Source of the DNA: Hyphomicrobiales bacterium | GTDB taxonomy: Bacteria; Pseudomonadota; Alphaproteobacteria; Rhizobiales; Beijerinckiaceae | DNA: 64,000 nt | Assembly (NCBI GenBank): GCA_930633525.1 | Contig: CAKNFP010000001.1 | Coordinates: forward strand, 1,218,001 to 1,282,000 | Direction: 5' to 3' | Shown: positions 30,246 to 38,815 of the stretch, piece after piece | Layout: every line of letters starts with the position of its first letter | Numbering within the stretch: position 1 is the stretch's first letter | Made by a program: the position numbers and the translations under genes | Notes under the pieces: generated by a model | Database searches by the model: none | What the model was told of the DNA's origin: nothing | The model's input: only the letters and a program-made list of their open reading frames with translations

Positions 30246-30777
30246 TGCGGTGTGGCGCTGCGGAGTGCTTTGGTTGGTCCATGCCGATCCCGGAAGATGC
30301 TTACTGAGGTGGCGGCAGCGTCAGTGAGGGCGGGGGCTGAAGTCCTTGCCGTTCAGCGGGTTGCCGCTGCTGCGGTGCGGGACGTTCCGCCGCCGGGCCG
30401 CGTGGCTCCGCACGCTCGGTTTGCTGGCGCCTGGGAGCCCGCGGCTTGACTTGTGCCGGCTTCGTTGGCTGCTTGACTGCAGGCTTTCCGGATGCGGGCA
30501 CGGGTTCCGGGTCTTTCAGCCGGAAATTGATCGGCAGGCTCACAGTGGCCGCGACAGGTTTGCCGTCCTGGGTCGCCGGCGAGAAACGCCATCGACGCAC
30601 GGCCAGCACCGCCGCCTCGTCGAGCAGGGCGACATTGCTGCTGCGCGCAATGCCGATCTGTCGCGGTATGCCGGCTTGGTCGAGCCTCATCTGCAGCGCC
30701 ACCGTTCCTTCCTGGCCGGTGTGCAGTAGGGCCTCCGAGTAGGCGGGCCAGCTCTTCATCACATCGTTCGGATTGCG
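30246..30777. repeat. duplicated segment, copy 1 (pairs with 32468-32999)
   Basis: Direct repeat at an offset of 2222 bases. From 30246 to 30666 it is identical to copy 2 except for a single base (30430 C versus 32652 T). From 30667 to 30777 similarity falls to roughly three-quarters, after which the copies are unrelated. Confidence 0.9.
30301..30777 (-). pseudogene. N-terminally truncated TonB C-terminal-domain protein (copy 1)
   Basis: It encodes the same TonB-like domain and Pro/Arg-rich tail as the gene at 32523-33146, but homology stops at a TAA codon (30778-30780) directly before RNPNDVMKSWPAY, so the signal peptide and linker are gone. A 153-codon frame from ATG 30760-30762 remains open and could still be translated, though the product would lack an export signal. 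Conserved positions are visible in YSEALLHTGQEGTVALQM and AAVLAVRRWRFSPA. The 3' 420 bases are nearly identical to copy 2 while the 5' 110 bases are diverged, a mosaic pattern. Confidence 0.75.
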
Positions 30778-31976
30778 TTAGGGTGACGCAAGTGGTTCGG
30801 CCAGCCAGCTGGGTCGATGGGGGCCGATGCCGCTGTTGTGAAATCGCATTGCCTCAGTCATACGATGCCTATCCAGGAAAGGGCGCCAATGGCGGGAGGC
30901 GATAAGCGTGACGTTCCTGTGAATAAAGAATGCCATATATCATAGCGGGTTGATATTTCGATTTGCTCGTCGGTCGATACAACAGATGACGAATATTTTG
31001 GTCGATTAATATTCTGAATTTATTATTTCTAAAGATGGCTGAAATCGACCGATTTTACCGGGCGTATAAGGTTCATCGGTTGGCTGCAGTCCTGCCTTTG
31101 CGCGAGAGATCGTGCATGCGGCTGGTGCGAAGTTTGCGCGGATAGTTGCCATTCGGGATCGATAGCAGTCAGCCCCTCGGTGTCCTGGCGGTCCGGCGCA
31201 CCAGATTTAGACCGTGGCGAACTGCCGCCCGCCGGATGGGGCTTTGACGTCCCGTGAGTGGCGGTGAGGCTTGCGGACATGCCGATCGCCTTCGTGCTGG
31301 GAGCTCTGCTGCCTCGGGTGTTGTGACGTCCGTTGTCGCAAGGGGGCGGAAAGACATCCCTCGCCATGGGGTAACGGATCTTGTCGCTCCGCTGTGAAGC
31401 GAAAATGGGTGATCCTGCGTAAAATTAAGATTGCGGCGGCATTTTTCTGATGTTAAAGCAATGACAGTTGAGTAGTTGTACGAGTTTTTGCTGTTAACTA
31501 ATTCAAGTGAACTCATTGGGAATTGCGTGATGATTTAGGGTGCGTCATTCATCCGGATTTCAGTGCGATTTTAGCAATCGATGACCATTGTTTCGCTATG
31601 GGCTTGAACGTCTGTGACGACGCCGGTTGGCGTGCTCCTGGTGCGAAAAGACGCGGTTCCTCTTGGGGGGGCGATTGGCATGGAGGTGCTGCAAAATAAT
31701 GTAAGAATTTCATTTCGTGATATGTTGCTGTTCACAAAAAACAATCCGTCATTTTGAATTGTAAATGACGTCAAATCGACGTTTTATCCGTTAATTGTCG
31801 ATGTTGAGGTTTATTCTATTTATGGCGCTGGGCGATGTTTGGGAGAGTTCCGGTTTTATTGTAAATGGATTCTCGATTGCCTGTATTTTGAGTTCGGATA
31901 CTTTCAAGAGCGTCGAATAAATCTGAATTTTAGGATAAAATTATAACTATCGGCATTAATAATGGGAGAATTTACA
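30778..31976. other. AT-rich gene-free region
   Basis: About 1.2 kb without a convincing gene on either strand. The stretches 30930-31030 and 31400-31960 are far more AT-rich than the window average. Short frames have neither a good ribosome site nor recognisable protein features. This looks like foreign or decayed DNA lying between the two TonB-like copies. Confidence 0.6.
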
Positions 31977-32363
31977 ATGTCTGGATCTACGAAGAGTGTT
32001 TCTGTTAAGTTCCTTGCAGTAATCGCTAGTTTTGTGGCGCTCGGCGCAAATTCTGCTCATGCTTTTTCGGCGCCGGATTGCAAGATCGAAGTCGCAACTA
32101 CTTCGGGGCCAGCAGGCATGTTGACCGTTAACGCGGTCCGTAGCTCAACCATGGGCACGGAATGGCTGATTTCGGGTGGTGGCTGCGAGATCTACAATGT
32201 TAACGATTCGACTGGAACACTTGGCGACAGACAGACGGCGGCGATCACCATAACGCGACCATTGCCTAATCTCACGCAATGGAGATGCCAGGCAAGGTCG
32301 GATATCGGACGCGTCGAGAGCTATAGCCTCAGGGCCATCGGCATCTTCTGTCGAATGCCCTGA
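31977..32363 (+). CDS. small secreted protein of unknown function
   Basis: A 128-residue product with a clear Sec signal peptide (MSGSTKSVSVKFLAVIASF, then VALGANSAHA, cleavage after AHA). The mature chain of about 95 residues has four Cys (DCKIEV, GGGCEIYN, WRCQAR, IFCRMP), suggesting two disulfides in the periplasm or outside the cell. ATG 31977 is preferred over ATG 31962 because GGGAG lies 8 bases before it. It has AT-richer codon use than its neighbours and sits between the two TonB-like copies. I recognise no family. Confidence 0.6.
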   Translation: MSGSTKSVSVKFLAVIASFVALGANSAHAFSAPDCKIEVATTSGPAGMLTVNAVRSSTMGTEWLISGGGCEIYNVNDSTGTLGDRQTAAITITRPLPNLTQWRCQARSDIGRVESYSLRAIGIFCRMP

Positions 32364-32467
32364 GGGGCTCTCAGTCTATGACATGATCGGCTGTCGCGCC
32401 TAATGACGTTTTGGCCAATCCTCTGTCCTGCGCTTTGCCGGCGCCACACCCCTTCGTCCCTGATGGA

Positions 32468-32999
32468 TGCGGTGTGGCGCTGCGGAGTGCTTTGGTTGGT
32501 CCATGCCGATCCCGGAAGATGCTTACTGAGGTGGCGGCAGCGTCAGTGAGGGCGGGGGCTGAAGTCCTTGCCGTTCAGCGGGTTGCCGCTGCTGCGGTGC
32601 GGGACGTTCCGCCGCCGGGCCGCGTGGCTCCGCACGCTCGGTTTGCTGGCGTCTGGGAGCCCGCGGCTTGACTTGTGCCGGCTTCGTTGGCTGCTTGACT
32701 GCAGGCTTTCCGGATGCGGGCACGGGTTCCGGGTCTTTCAGCCGGAAATTGATCGGCAGGCTCACAGTGGCCGCGACAGGTTTGCCGTCCTGGGTCGCCG
32801 GCGAGAAACGCCATCGACGCACGGCCAGCACCGCCGCCTCGTCGAGCAGGGCGACATTGCTGCTGCGCGCAATGCCGATCTGTCGCGGGATGCCGTCTTC
32901 GTCGACCCTCACCTGCAGCAGGACGGTGCCTTCCTGGCCGGTCTGCCGCAGAGCCTCCGGATAGGCCGGCCAGTTCTTCATCACGTCGCTGGGGTTGGG
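32468..32999. repeat. duplicated segment, copy 2 (pairs with 30246-30777)
   Basis: Copy 2 of the direct repeat; it covers the downstream flank and most of the intact TonB-like gene. See copy 1 for the identity pattern. Confidence 0.9.
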
Positions 33000-33146
33000 G
33001 CGGGGCGGAATGACGGTCGCTGTGGCAACCGGTGCACGACCCACACGGGGCTGGGACGGCTGTGCCTGAACGCCAGTGGCGGTGACCGGCGCCGTGCCGA
33101 GCAAGAGTAACCCGAGAAGGACCTGAGGCGCATGGTAAGGTATCAT
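32523..33146 (-). CDS. TonB family C-terminal-domain protein (intact copy)
   Basis: A 207-residue protein with an N-terminal signal or anchor (MIPYHAPQVLLGLLLLG, then TAPVTATGVQA), a short linker, and a TonB C-terminal fold of about 85 residues (WPAYPEALRQTGQEGTVLLQV ... VALLDEAAVLAVRRWRFSPATQDGKPV ... LPINFRL). A Pro/Arg/Gln-rich tail of about 75 residues follows. That order, folded domain first and Pro-rich tail last, is the reverse of classical TonB. No exbB/exbD is nearby. Start ATG 33144-33146 is chosen for the signal peptide; an upstream ATG at 33188 is possible. It may be a periplasmic energy-transduction or envelope protein; function inferred only from the domain. Confidence 0.7.
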   Translation of the reverse strand: MIPYHAPQVLLGLLLLGTAPVTATGVQAQPSQPRVGRAPVATATVIPPRPNPSDVMKNWPAYPEALRQTGQEGTVLLQVRVDEDGIPRQIGIARSSNVALLDEAAVLAVRRWRFSPATQDGKPVAATVSLPINFRLKDPEPVPASGKPAVKQPTKPAQVKPRAPRRQQTERAEPRGPAAERPAPQQRQPAERQGLQPPPSLTLPPPQ

Positions 33147-33443
33147 GCGCGCATGGATATACCGAATGCCGGAGAAGGTCGAGTGCATTAAGCAGAGGGC
33201 AGTGAAATAGATATCGGAACTCAGTTGAATATTACGAGTTCGAAGATCTGTTCTTAAATAGAAGAATTTCAAACTGGCATTAGGTCCATCAATGTCGCCG
33301 ATAGCGTTTCGCGCACCTTGGGTCGGCATGCTCCATGCCATCCGATCCCATGCCATCCGATCCCGTGCCTGCGTCGAAACCGCCGCTTGCCGTACGGGCA
33401 AAAAGAGCGTTTCTCGATGCAGTCGAGATGGGAGCATGTACGG
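33147..33443. other. intergenic region with short tandem repeat
   Basis: It contains a 15-base tandem duplication of CATGCCATCCGATCC at about 33334-33363 and otherwise AT-rich promoter-like sequence for the leftward TonB-like gene. No gene is seen. Confidence 0.4.
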
Positions 33444-34016
33444 ATGACTGGCCGGGGCATGGCAAGCGAGTTTGGGGTAACAGGGCCCATAGTGCGTGAG
33501 GCGGCGGAGGCCGACATGGCCACCGTGCAGGCGATCTACGAGCATCATGTCCTCAAGGGGCTCGCGACCTTCGAGGAGGTGCCGCCCGATGTCGCGGAAA
33601 TGGAGCGGCGGCGACAGGAGGTCCTGAAGCTCGGCCTGCCCTATCTCGTCGCGGACATTGCGGGGGAGGTGGTTGGCTACAGCTATGCGACGACCTATCG
33701 TTCGCGTGCTGCCTATCGCTTCACGATCGAGGATTCGATTTATGTCGCCGACGGGCTCGCCGGCAGGGGCATCGGCCGCGCGCTTCTTCGCGAGTTGATC
33801 ACGCGCTGCGAGGCTGGGCCATGGCGTCAGATGCTGGCCGTGATCGGTGATTCCGGCAATGCAGGCTCCGTCGGGCTGCACGGCAGCCTCGGTTTTACGC
33901 TTATCGGCACATTGCCAGCCGTTGGCTTCAAATTCGGCGGCTGGGTCGATACGGTGCTCATGCAGCGCGCGCTTGGCGAAGGCCAGACGACGCTCCCAGA
34001 GACCATTCACCGCTGA
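33444..34016 (+). CDS. GNAT family N-acetyltransferase (phosphinothricin acetyltransferase-like)
   Basis: A 190-residue acetyl-CoA-dependent N-acetyltransferase of the Pat/MddA group, which acetylate phosphinothricin, methionine sulfoximine/sulfone or similar amino-acid analogues. The characteristic segments are GYSYATTYRSRAAYRFTIEDS, the acetyl-CoA loop GLAGRGIGRALLRELI and MLAVIGDSGNAGSVGLHGSLGF. ATG 33444 has GGGAG 9 bases upstream; ATG 33459 is an alternative. The frame extends further up to 33318, but that part looks like low-complexity upstream sequence. The LOG-family gene begins 11 bases after its stop codon, so the two may be co-transcribed. Confidence 0.88.
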   Translation: MTGRGMASEFGVTGPIVREAAEADMATVQAIYEHHVLKGLATFEEVPPDVAEMERRRQEVLKLGLPYLVADIAGEVVGYSYATTYRSRAAYRFTIEDSIYVADGLAGRGIGRALLRELITRCEAGPWRQMLAVIGDSGNAGSVGLHGSLGFTLIGTLPAVGFKFGGWVDTVLMQRALGEGQTTLPETIHR

Positions 34017-34027
34017 TTTTGGATATC

Positions 34028-34837
34028 ATGGCTGCTTCCCTGTCTACGCCCACCGCCCCGTCGACTACTTCAGCCGCCCCCAATGCGGCCCAATCCGCCT
34101 CGCCCTCCTATCGTCTCCCCGCATTGGATCAGGATTTTCTGCTTGGCGATTCCATGCGCGGGGTACGCTTCCTGCTGGAATACGCCAAGGCAGAGGAAGC
34201 GCTGCGCGCCTGGGGCGTCCGCTCGACGATCGTCGTCTTCGGCAGCGCGCGCGTGGGCGAGAACGGCGGCGGGCGCCATGCCGACTGGTATGCCGCAGCG
34301 CGTGAATTCGGCAAGATCGCATCCGAGCGCGGCGGCGCGCTCTGCCCCAACGGCAACGAACGCGAAAATGTCATCGCGACCGGTGGCGGCCCGGGCATCA
34401 TGGAGGCCGCCAATCGCGGCGCCCTTGACGCCGGTGCCCCCTCGATCGGCTTCAACATCACGCTGCCGCACGAGCAGGAGCCGAATGCCTATTCGACACC
34501 CGATCTGACCTTCCGCTTCCACTATTTTGCGATGCGCAAGATGCATCTGGCGATGCGCGCCAACGGCCTCGTCGTCTTTCCCGGCGGCTTCGGCACGCTC
34601 GACGAACTCTTCGAGATCCTGACATTGCGGCAGACGCGCAAGGCTTCGCCGGTGCCGATCGTCTTGTACGACAAGGCTTACTGGACATCCGTCATCAATT
34701 TTCAAGCGATGGTGGACGAGGGCATGATCAGTGATGCCGACTGCGCGCTGTTCGGCTTTGCCGATACGGCGGAGGGGGCGTGGTCTGAACTTCTGCGGCT
34801 TGGGCTGGATGTCGTAACGGCGGCGCGTCAAGGCTGA
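34028..34837 (+). CDS. LOG family protein (TIGR00730 Rossmann fold)
   Basis: A 269-residue protein of the LOG/lysine-decarboxylase-like family; characterised members are cytokinin riboside 5'-monophosphate phosphoribohydrolases or nucleotide 5'-monophosphate nucleosidases. The defining motif PGGFGTLDELFE is present, as are TIVVFGSARVGE and VIATGGGPGIMEAANRGA for nucleotide binding. ATG 34028 is taken over the TTG at 34019. The N-terminal 30 residues are Ser/Pro/Ala-rich and probably disordered. It is immediately downstream of the GNAT gene. The physiological substrate is not predictable. Confidence 0.88.
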   Translation: MAASLSTPTAPSTTSAAPNAAQSASPSYRLPALDQDFLLGDSMRGVRFLLEYAKAEEALRAWGVRSTIVVFGSARVGENGGGRHADWYAAAREFGKIASERGGALCPNGNERENVIATGGGPGIMEAANRGALDAGAPSIGFNITLPHEQEPNAYSTPDLTFRFHYFAMRKMHLAMRANGLVVFPGGFGTLDELFEILTLRQTRKASPVPIVLYDKAYWTSVINFQAMVDEGMISDADCALFGFADTAEGAWSELLRLGLDVVTAARQG

Positions 34838-34935
34838 TACCGCGTCTCGCTGCGAGCGGCCTGCGGCACAGCGATGGCCACATTAAGCATTTTAAGACTT
34901 CTCCGTCGATTGCGCTGACCGGCAGCGTGGTCTGT

Positions 34936-34979
34936 GGTAGAACGGCACCGGTTGAAGCAAGATCTGTCGCTGTTCTACC
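34936..34979. promoter_or_regulatory. 8-base inverted repeat upstream of dps
   Basis: GGTAGAAC (34936-34943) and GTTCTACC (34972-34979) form a perfect dyad with a 28-base spacer, about 145 bases before the dps start. It could be an operator or a hairpin; no known regulator motif is recognised. Confidence 0.25.
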
Positions 34980-35123
34980 TCTCTGACCTGACATCGCGTG
35001 TCCGACCTATCGTCTACACTTGCGGATCTTGATACTTTGGCTGTCCTCTGTGGGCCCCTATGGGCGTGCGGGGAACCGGTCTAGGCCGATGGTCGTGATG
35101 CGCTACCGAGAAGGAGCCCTCCA

Positions 35124-35726
35124 ATGGCCCGAGCAACTGCGAAAGCCTCCCCGAAAGCATCAGAAAAGACAGCCGCCAAGCCGAAGACCAAGACGTCGGC
35201 CGCGCGGAGCGACAATGCCGGCACGGTGCCTGTGCTGCACACGCCGACAGACCTCACGCAGGGCGCCGTTGCGGCTATCTCAGAGGCCCTCAATGCTGTT
35301 CTCGCGGATGCTTTCGCGCTTTACTTGAAGACGAAGAATTTCCATTGGCATGTCAGCGGCCCGCATTTCCGTGACTACCATCTCCTGTTCGATGATCAGG
35401 GAGCCGACATCATCGGCGTGACCGACGACGTGGCCGAGCGCGTCCGCAAGATCGGTGGCACCACGTTGCGGTCCATCGGACATATCGCGAAGCTGCAGAG
35501 CATCGCCGACAACGACGCGCCGTTCGTCTCGGCCGCCGACATGCTGCGCGAGCTCGTGGCGGACAACAAGGCGATGGTCACGACGTTGCGCAAGGCGCAT
35601 GACGTCGCCGACGAATACAAGGATGTCGCGACCGCGAGCCTGCTCGAGAACGTCATCGACGCGACCGAGAAGCGCGTATGGTTTCTGTTCGAGGCGAGCC
35701 GCTCGGGCGACAGCACCGGTCACTGA
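35124..35726 (+). CDS. dps: Dps family DNA-protecting ferritin-like protein
   Basis: A 200-residue four-helix-bundle protein that forms 12-mers, oxidises Fe(II) with peroxide and shields DNA in stress. The ferroxidase ligands are in the signature KNFHWHVSGPHFRDYHLLFDD (His74, His86, Asp90 and nearby acidic residues). A Lys/Ala-rich N-terminal extension of about 45 residues resembles DNA-binding tails of other Dps proteins and makes it longer than the 160-170 residues usual for the family. A GAAGGAG site lies 8-10 bases before the ATG. It is monocistronic. Confidence 0.93.
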   Translation: MARATAKASPKASEKTAAKPKTKTSAARSDNAGTVPVLHTPTDLTQGAVAAISEALNAVLADAFALYLKTKNFHWHVSGPHFRDYHLLFDDQGADIIGVTDDVAERVRKIGGTTLRSIGHIAKLQSIADNDAPFVSAADMLRELVADNKAMVTTLRKAHDVADEYKDVATASLLENVIDATEKRVWFLFEASRSGDSTGH

Positions 35727-35960
35727 CCCCCGCGCACTCGCCTTTTGGGCTATCATCCCGCGAAGGGGATGGGCCCGTTTGAGGGAATGCTGCGCGCAAA
35801 CAGCAAGTTGCGCCCCTGGCCTGACCCCCTGGTCAGGGGCTGCAAACGGGCGTTGCATCCACGGCATGGATGAAGCACGAGCCTTGCGCTTGCGAATGGG
35901 GCCCACGCGTACCACCTCATCCCAATCTGACGCATGACGGTTCGTGCTGGGAGTTGGGTG

Positions 35961-36950
35961 ATGCCGGTGTTCTCTATCCTCGATCTCGCGCCTGTGACGG
36001 AGGGCTCGTCCCCCGCCGACGCGCTGCATCACTCGCTCGATCTGGCGCAGCATGCGGAGCACTGGGGCTACAAGCGCTTCTGGGTAGCCGAGCATCACAA
36101 CATGACCGGTATCGCGAGCGCCGCGACATCGGTCGTCATCGGCTATATCGCGGGAGGCACCAAGAGCATCCGCGTCGGCGCCGGTGGCATCATGTTGCCG
36201 AACCATTCGCCCATGGTGATCGCCGAACAGTTCGGCACGCTCGAGACGCTCTATCCCGGCCGCATCGACCTCGGCCTCGGCCGCGCGCCCGGAACGGACC
36301 AGCGCACCCTGCGTGCCCTGCGCCGCGACTATTCTTCCGCTGAGAATTTTCCGCAGGATGTTCTGGAGCTGCAGGCGTTGCTGGGCCCGCTCCAGCCGGG
36401 GCAGGTCGTGCAGGCCGTGCCCGGAACCGGCCTGAATGTACCCTTGTGGATCCTAGGCTCCAGCCTGTTCGGCGCGCAGCTCGCCGCCATGCTCGGGCTA
36501 CCCTATGGCTTTGCGTCGCACTTTGCTCCGGATGCGCTGATGGATGCGCTCGCCGTCTATCGCGAGCGCTATGAGCCCTCGGCGCGTCACCCGAAGCCCT
36601 ATGCGATGGTTGGAGCCAATGTCTTCGTCGCTGAGACCGATGAGGAAGCGCGCAGGCTCTTCACCTCCGCCCAGCAGCGCTTCGCGGATATCTTCCGTGG
36701 CACGCGTGGCCTGTTGCCGCCGCCGATCGATGACATCGAGGCCTACTGGAGTCCGAGCGAGAAGGTGCAGGCCTCGCGCATGCTCGCCTGCTCCTTCGTG
36801 GGGTCGCGCGATACGGTCCGGCGGGCGCTGGCGGAGTTCCTCGAGAAGACCCGCGCCGACGAGGTCATGGTTGCCGCCATGATCTACGACCATGGCGCGC
36901 GGCTCCGGTCTTACGAGATCTTGTCGGAGATCGCGCGCGATCTGACGTGA
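35961..36950 (+). CDS. LLM class flavin-dependent oxidoreductase
   Basis: A 329-residue luciferase-like monooxygenase fold protein. The start is LSILDLAPV-like ([14 protein letters not shown]), then [21 protein letters not shown] and [26 protein letters not shown], then [15 protein letters not shown], all typical of the bacterial luciferase-like MsnO8/YhbW subgroup. ATG 35961 is chosen because GGGAG precedes it by 7 bases; an ATG at 35934 is in frame. It stands alone and faces the APH-like gene. Substrate unknown. Confidence 0.88.
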   Translation: MPVFSILDLAPVTEGSSPADALHHSLDLAQHAEHWGYKRFWVAEHHNMTGIASAATSVVIGYIAGGTKSIRVGAGGIMLPNHSPMVIAEQFGTLETLYPGRIDLGLGRAPGTDQRTLRALRRDYSSAENFPQDVLELQALLGPLQPGQVVQAVPGTGLNVPLWILGSSLFGAQLAAMLGLPYGFASHFAPDALMDALAVYRERYEPSARHPKPYAMVGANVFVAETDEEARRLFTSAQQRFADIFRGTRGLLPPPIDDIEAYWSPSEKVQASRMLACSFVGSRDTVRRALAEFLEKTRADEVMVAAMIYDHGARLRSYEILSEIARDLT

Positions 36951-36963
36951 GGCGATCGCTGCC

Positions 36964-37836
36964 TCAGCTCAGGCGTGCGAGTTCCGCTGCGGCCAGTTCA
37001 GCGATCGCAAGGTCAACCGCGCCGGGTTGATTGTCACCGATAAACCAGGCCGCGGACAGGCCGGCCCAGGCCATGATCCAGGATACGAGCCAGCGGCGCT
37101 CCAGGCCCGTTTCAGCGGCGGCGATCTCCAGGCGTTGGTGAAACAGCCTGGGGGCGGTCTCGATATCCCAATCAGGATCGGGATTGCAGAAGATATTGGC
37201 ATAGTCGAAGGCGCGCTCGCCGATCAAGCGTTTCGGATCGATCGCCAGCCAGCCGCGCGCCTCGAAATCCAGCACATTGTCGTGGTGAATGTCGCCGTGC
37301 AGGACCACGATATCCCGTTGGACAGGCAATATCCTGTCCGCGACCCGCTGGCATTCGCCGAGAATGCCGCCTTGCGTGCGGGCGATCGGGGCGAGATCCT
37401 GGAACCAGATATCCAGCGGCACGAGGTTCTGCGGGCGAGGAAGTCTCGACAGTCCGCCGGCCGAAGGGCCGAGGCAATGGCCGTGCAGCTTTGCCACCGC
37501 TCCGCACAGGATGCGGGTTGCGTCCTCATCGCGGCCGGACCTCGCGAATCGCGCGAGGGAGCGGGTGCCCTCGGCCCGTTCCATGAGGAGCACACCGGAG
37601 GGATCATAAGCCAGAACAGGTGCGGCACCCCGGCCGCTCCACCAGTCCATCACCGCGCAGCCGGCCTGCTCCTCAGGTTCGAGGGCAATCTTCAGCATCG
37701 CCGAGGTCGTCCCCTGGCGCACGGGCAGGAGGCGGCTTGAATGGGTCGCGAACGGGTTGCCGTCTGCGACCAGATCCCAGCGTGTAAGAAAGGGGGCGAA
37801 GATGTCGCCTCCTTCCGTGCGGGCTCGGTAGCTCAC
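36964..37836 (-). CDS. aminoglycoside/hydroxyurea phosphotransferase family (APH(6)-like)
   Basis: A protein-kinase-like phosphotransferase of the streptomycin 6-kinase family, about 290 residues. The catalytic loop is VVLHGDIHHDNVL, followed by WLAIDPKRLIGERAFDYANIFCNP, which closely matches the APH(6) pattern HGDLHHDNVL...IDPKGVVGE. GTG 37836 gives a start just after the SDR stop; an ATG at 37875 would overlap the SDR gene by 20 bases and is the alternative. Chromosomal copies of this family are common, and resistance should not be assumed. It is likely co-transcribed behind the SDR gene. Confidence 0.82.
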   Translation of the reverse strand: MSYRARTEGGDIFAPFLTRWDLVADGNPFATHSSRLLPVRQGTTSAMLKIALEPEEQAGCAVMDWWSGRGAAPVLAYDPSGVLLMERAEGTRSLARFARSGRDEDATRILCGAVAKLHGHCLGPSAGGLSRLPRPQNLVPLDIWFQDLAPIARTQGGILGECQRVADRILPVQRDIVVLHGDIHHDNVLDFEARGWLAIDPKRLIGERAFDYANIFCNPDPDWDIETAPRLFHQRLEIAAAETGLERRWLVSWIMAWAGLSAAWFIGDNQPGAVDLAIAELAAAELARLS

Positions 37837-37855
37837 AGGCGCCCCATCGTGGCCG

Positions 37856-38599
37856 TCAGGCTGTCCAGCCGCCATCGATCACGTGGATCTGGCCGGTCGT
37901 ATAGGACGCCTCGTCGCTCGCGAGATAGAGCACGAGCGCGGCGATTTCCTCGGGCTTGCCGATGCGGCCGATGGGCTGGCGCGCGATGAAGGCCTTGCGC
38001 GCGGCCTCGTAGTCGCCCTGCGCGCGCAGGCGGTCATCGAGCGAGGGTGACTGGACCGTGCCGGGGCAGATCGCGTTGCAGCGGACGCCGCGCGCCACAT
38101 AATCCGCCGCGACGGATTTCGTGAGGCCGATGGTGCCGGCCTTGGAGGCGCTGTAGGCGAAGCGGTTGGGCACGCCCTTCACGCTGGAGGCCACCGACGA
38201 CATGTTGATGATGGAACCGCCGCCCTTGTCCAGCATGCCGGGCAGATAGGCACGGATGGTGCGGTATGCGGCCATCACGTTGAGTTGCAGCGCGAAGTTG
38301 AGGTCCTCGGGCGGGCATTCCAGGATGGTGCCATTGTGCACGACGCCGGCGCAGTTGAAGAGAATATCGATCGGACCCGTGCGTTCGGCGGCGCCCTGCA
38401 CGTCGGCATCGTCAAGGACATTGAGCCGGAAAGGCTCGATGCCCGAATGGGCCTTTTCGAGCGCTGCGAAGGTGGTCTCGTTGATATCCGTGGCGAAGAC
38501 TTTGGCACCCGCTTCGGCCAATGCCACTGCCGAAGCAAAGCCGATACCCTGACCTGCCGCCGTGATGAGCGCGGTCTTGCCGGTGAGATCGAACGCCAT
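37856..38599 (-). CDS. SDR family oxidoreductase (BDH2/DHRS6-like)
   Basis: A 247-residue classical short-chain dehydrogenase. The cofactor motif is ITAAGQGIGFASA, and Asp in FATDINE points to NAD(H). Also present are NCAGVVHNG, the active-site Ser in NMSSVASSVKG, and YSASKAG (Tyr/Lys). The nearest recognised relatives by pattern are DHRS6-type 3-hydroxybutyrate or 2-keto-3-deoxy-L-fuconate dehydrogenases. The APH-like gene follows on the same strand. The substrate is not certain. Confidence 0.88.
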   Translation of the reverse strand: MAFDLTGKTALITAAGQGIGFASAVALAEAGAKVFATDINETTFAALEKAHSGIEPFRLNVLDDADVQGAAERTGPIDILFNCAGVVHNGTILECPPEDLNFALQLNVMAAYRTIRAYLPGMLDKGGGSIINMSSVASSVKGVPNRFAYSASKAGTIGLTKSVAADYVARGVRCNAICPGTVQSPSLDDRLRAQGDYEAARKAFIARQPIGRIGKPEEIAALVLYLASDEASYTTGQIHVIDGGWTA

Positions 38600-38815
38600 A
38601 CCAACTCACTCCTTGTCTGCCGGCTTAAGGCGCCGGTGGATATGCTGCATGTGCAGGGTGCTATTTAGAGCATCAGGGCGTGGGATGGATACCGGTTTCC
38701 GCCGGAAGTGATCATTTCGGATACCTTGACAGTTGCGAGCGGAGAAGCCGGCGACCCGCATGGCGATCACCACAATCCTTTGCTATAAGGCGCCCATCCG
38801 AACACCGTTTTTGAG

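Noticed and set aside
30246-32999. Direct repeats flanking 1.7 kb interpreted as a transposon
   Set aside because: No transposase, no terminal inverted repeats or target duplications; the repeats are gene copies.
33147-34010. Long N-terminal extension of the TonB-like gene
   Set aside because: The extension is antisense to the GNAT gene and crosses AT-rich promoter DNA; a signal peptide starts at 33146.
36964-37836. Acquired aminoglycoside-resistance gene
   Set aside because: The APH(6)-like family is common on chromosomes, there is no mobile element around it and base composition matches its neighbours.
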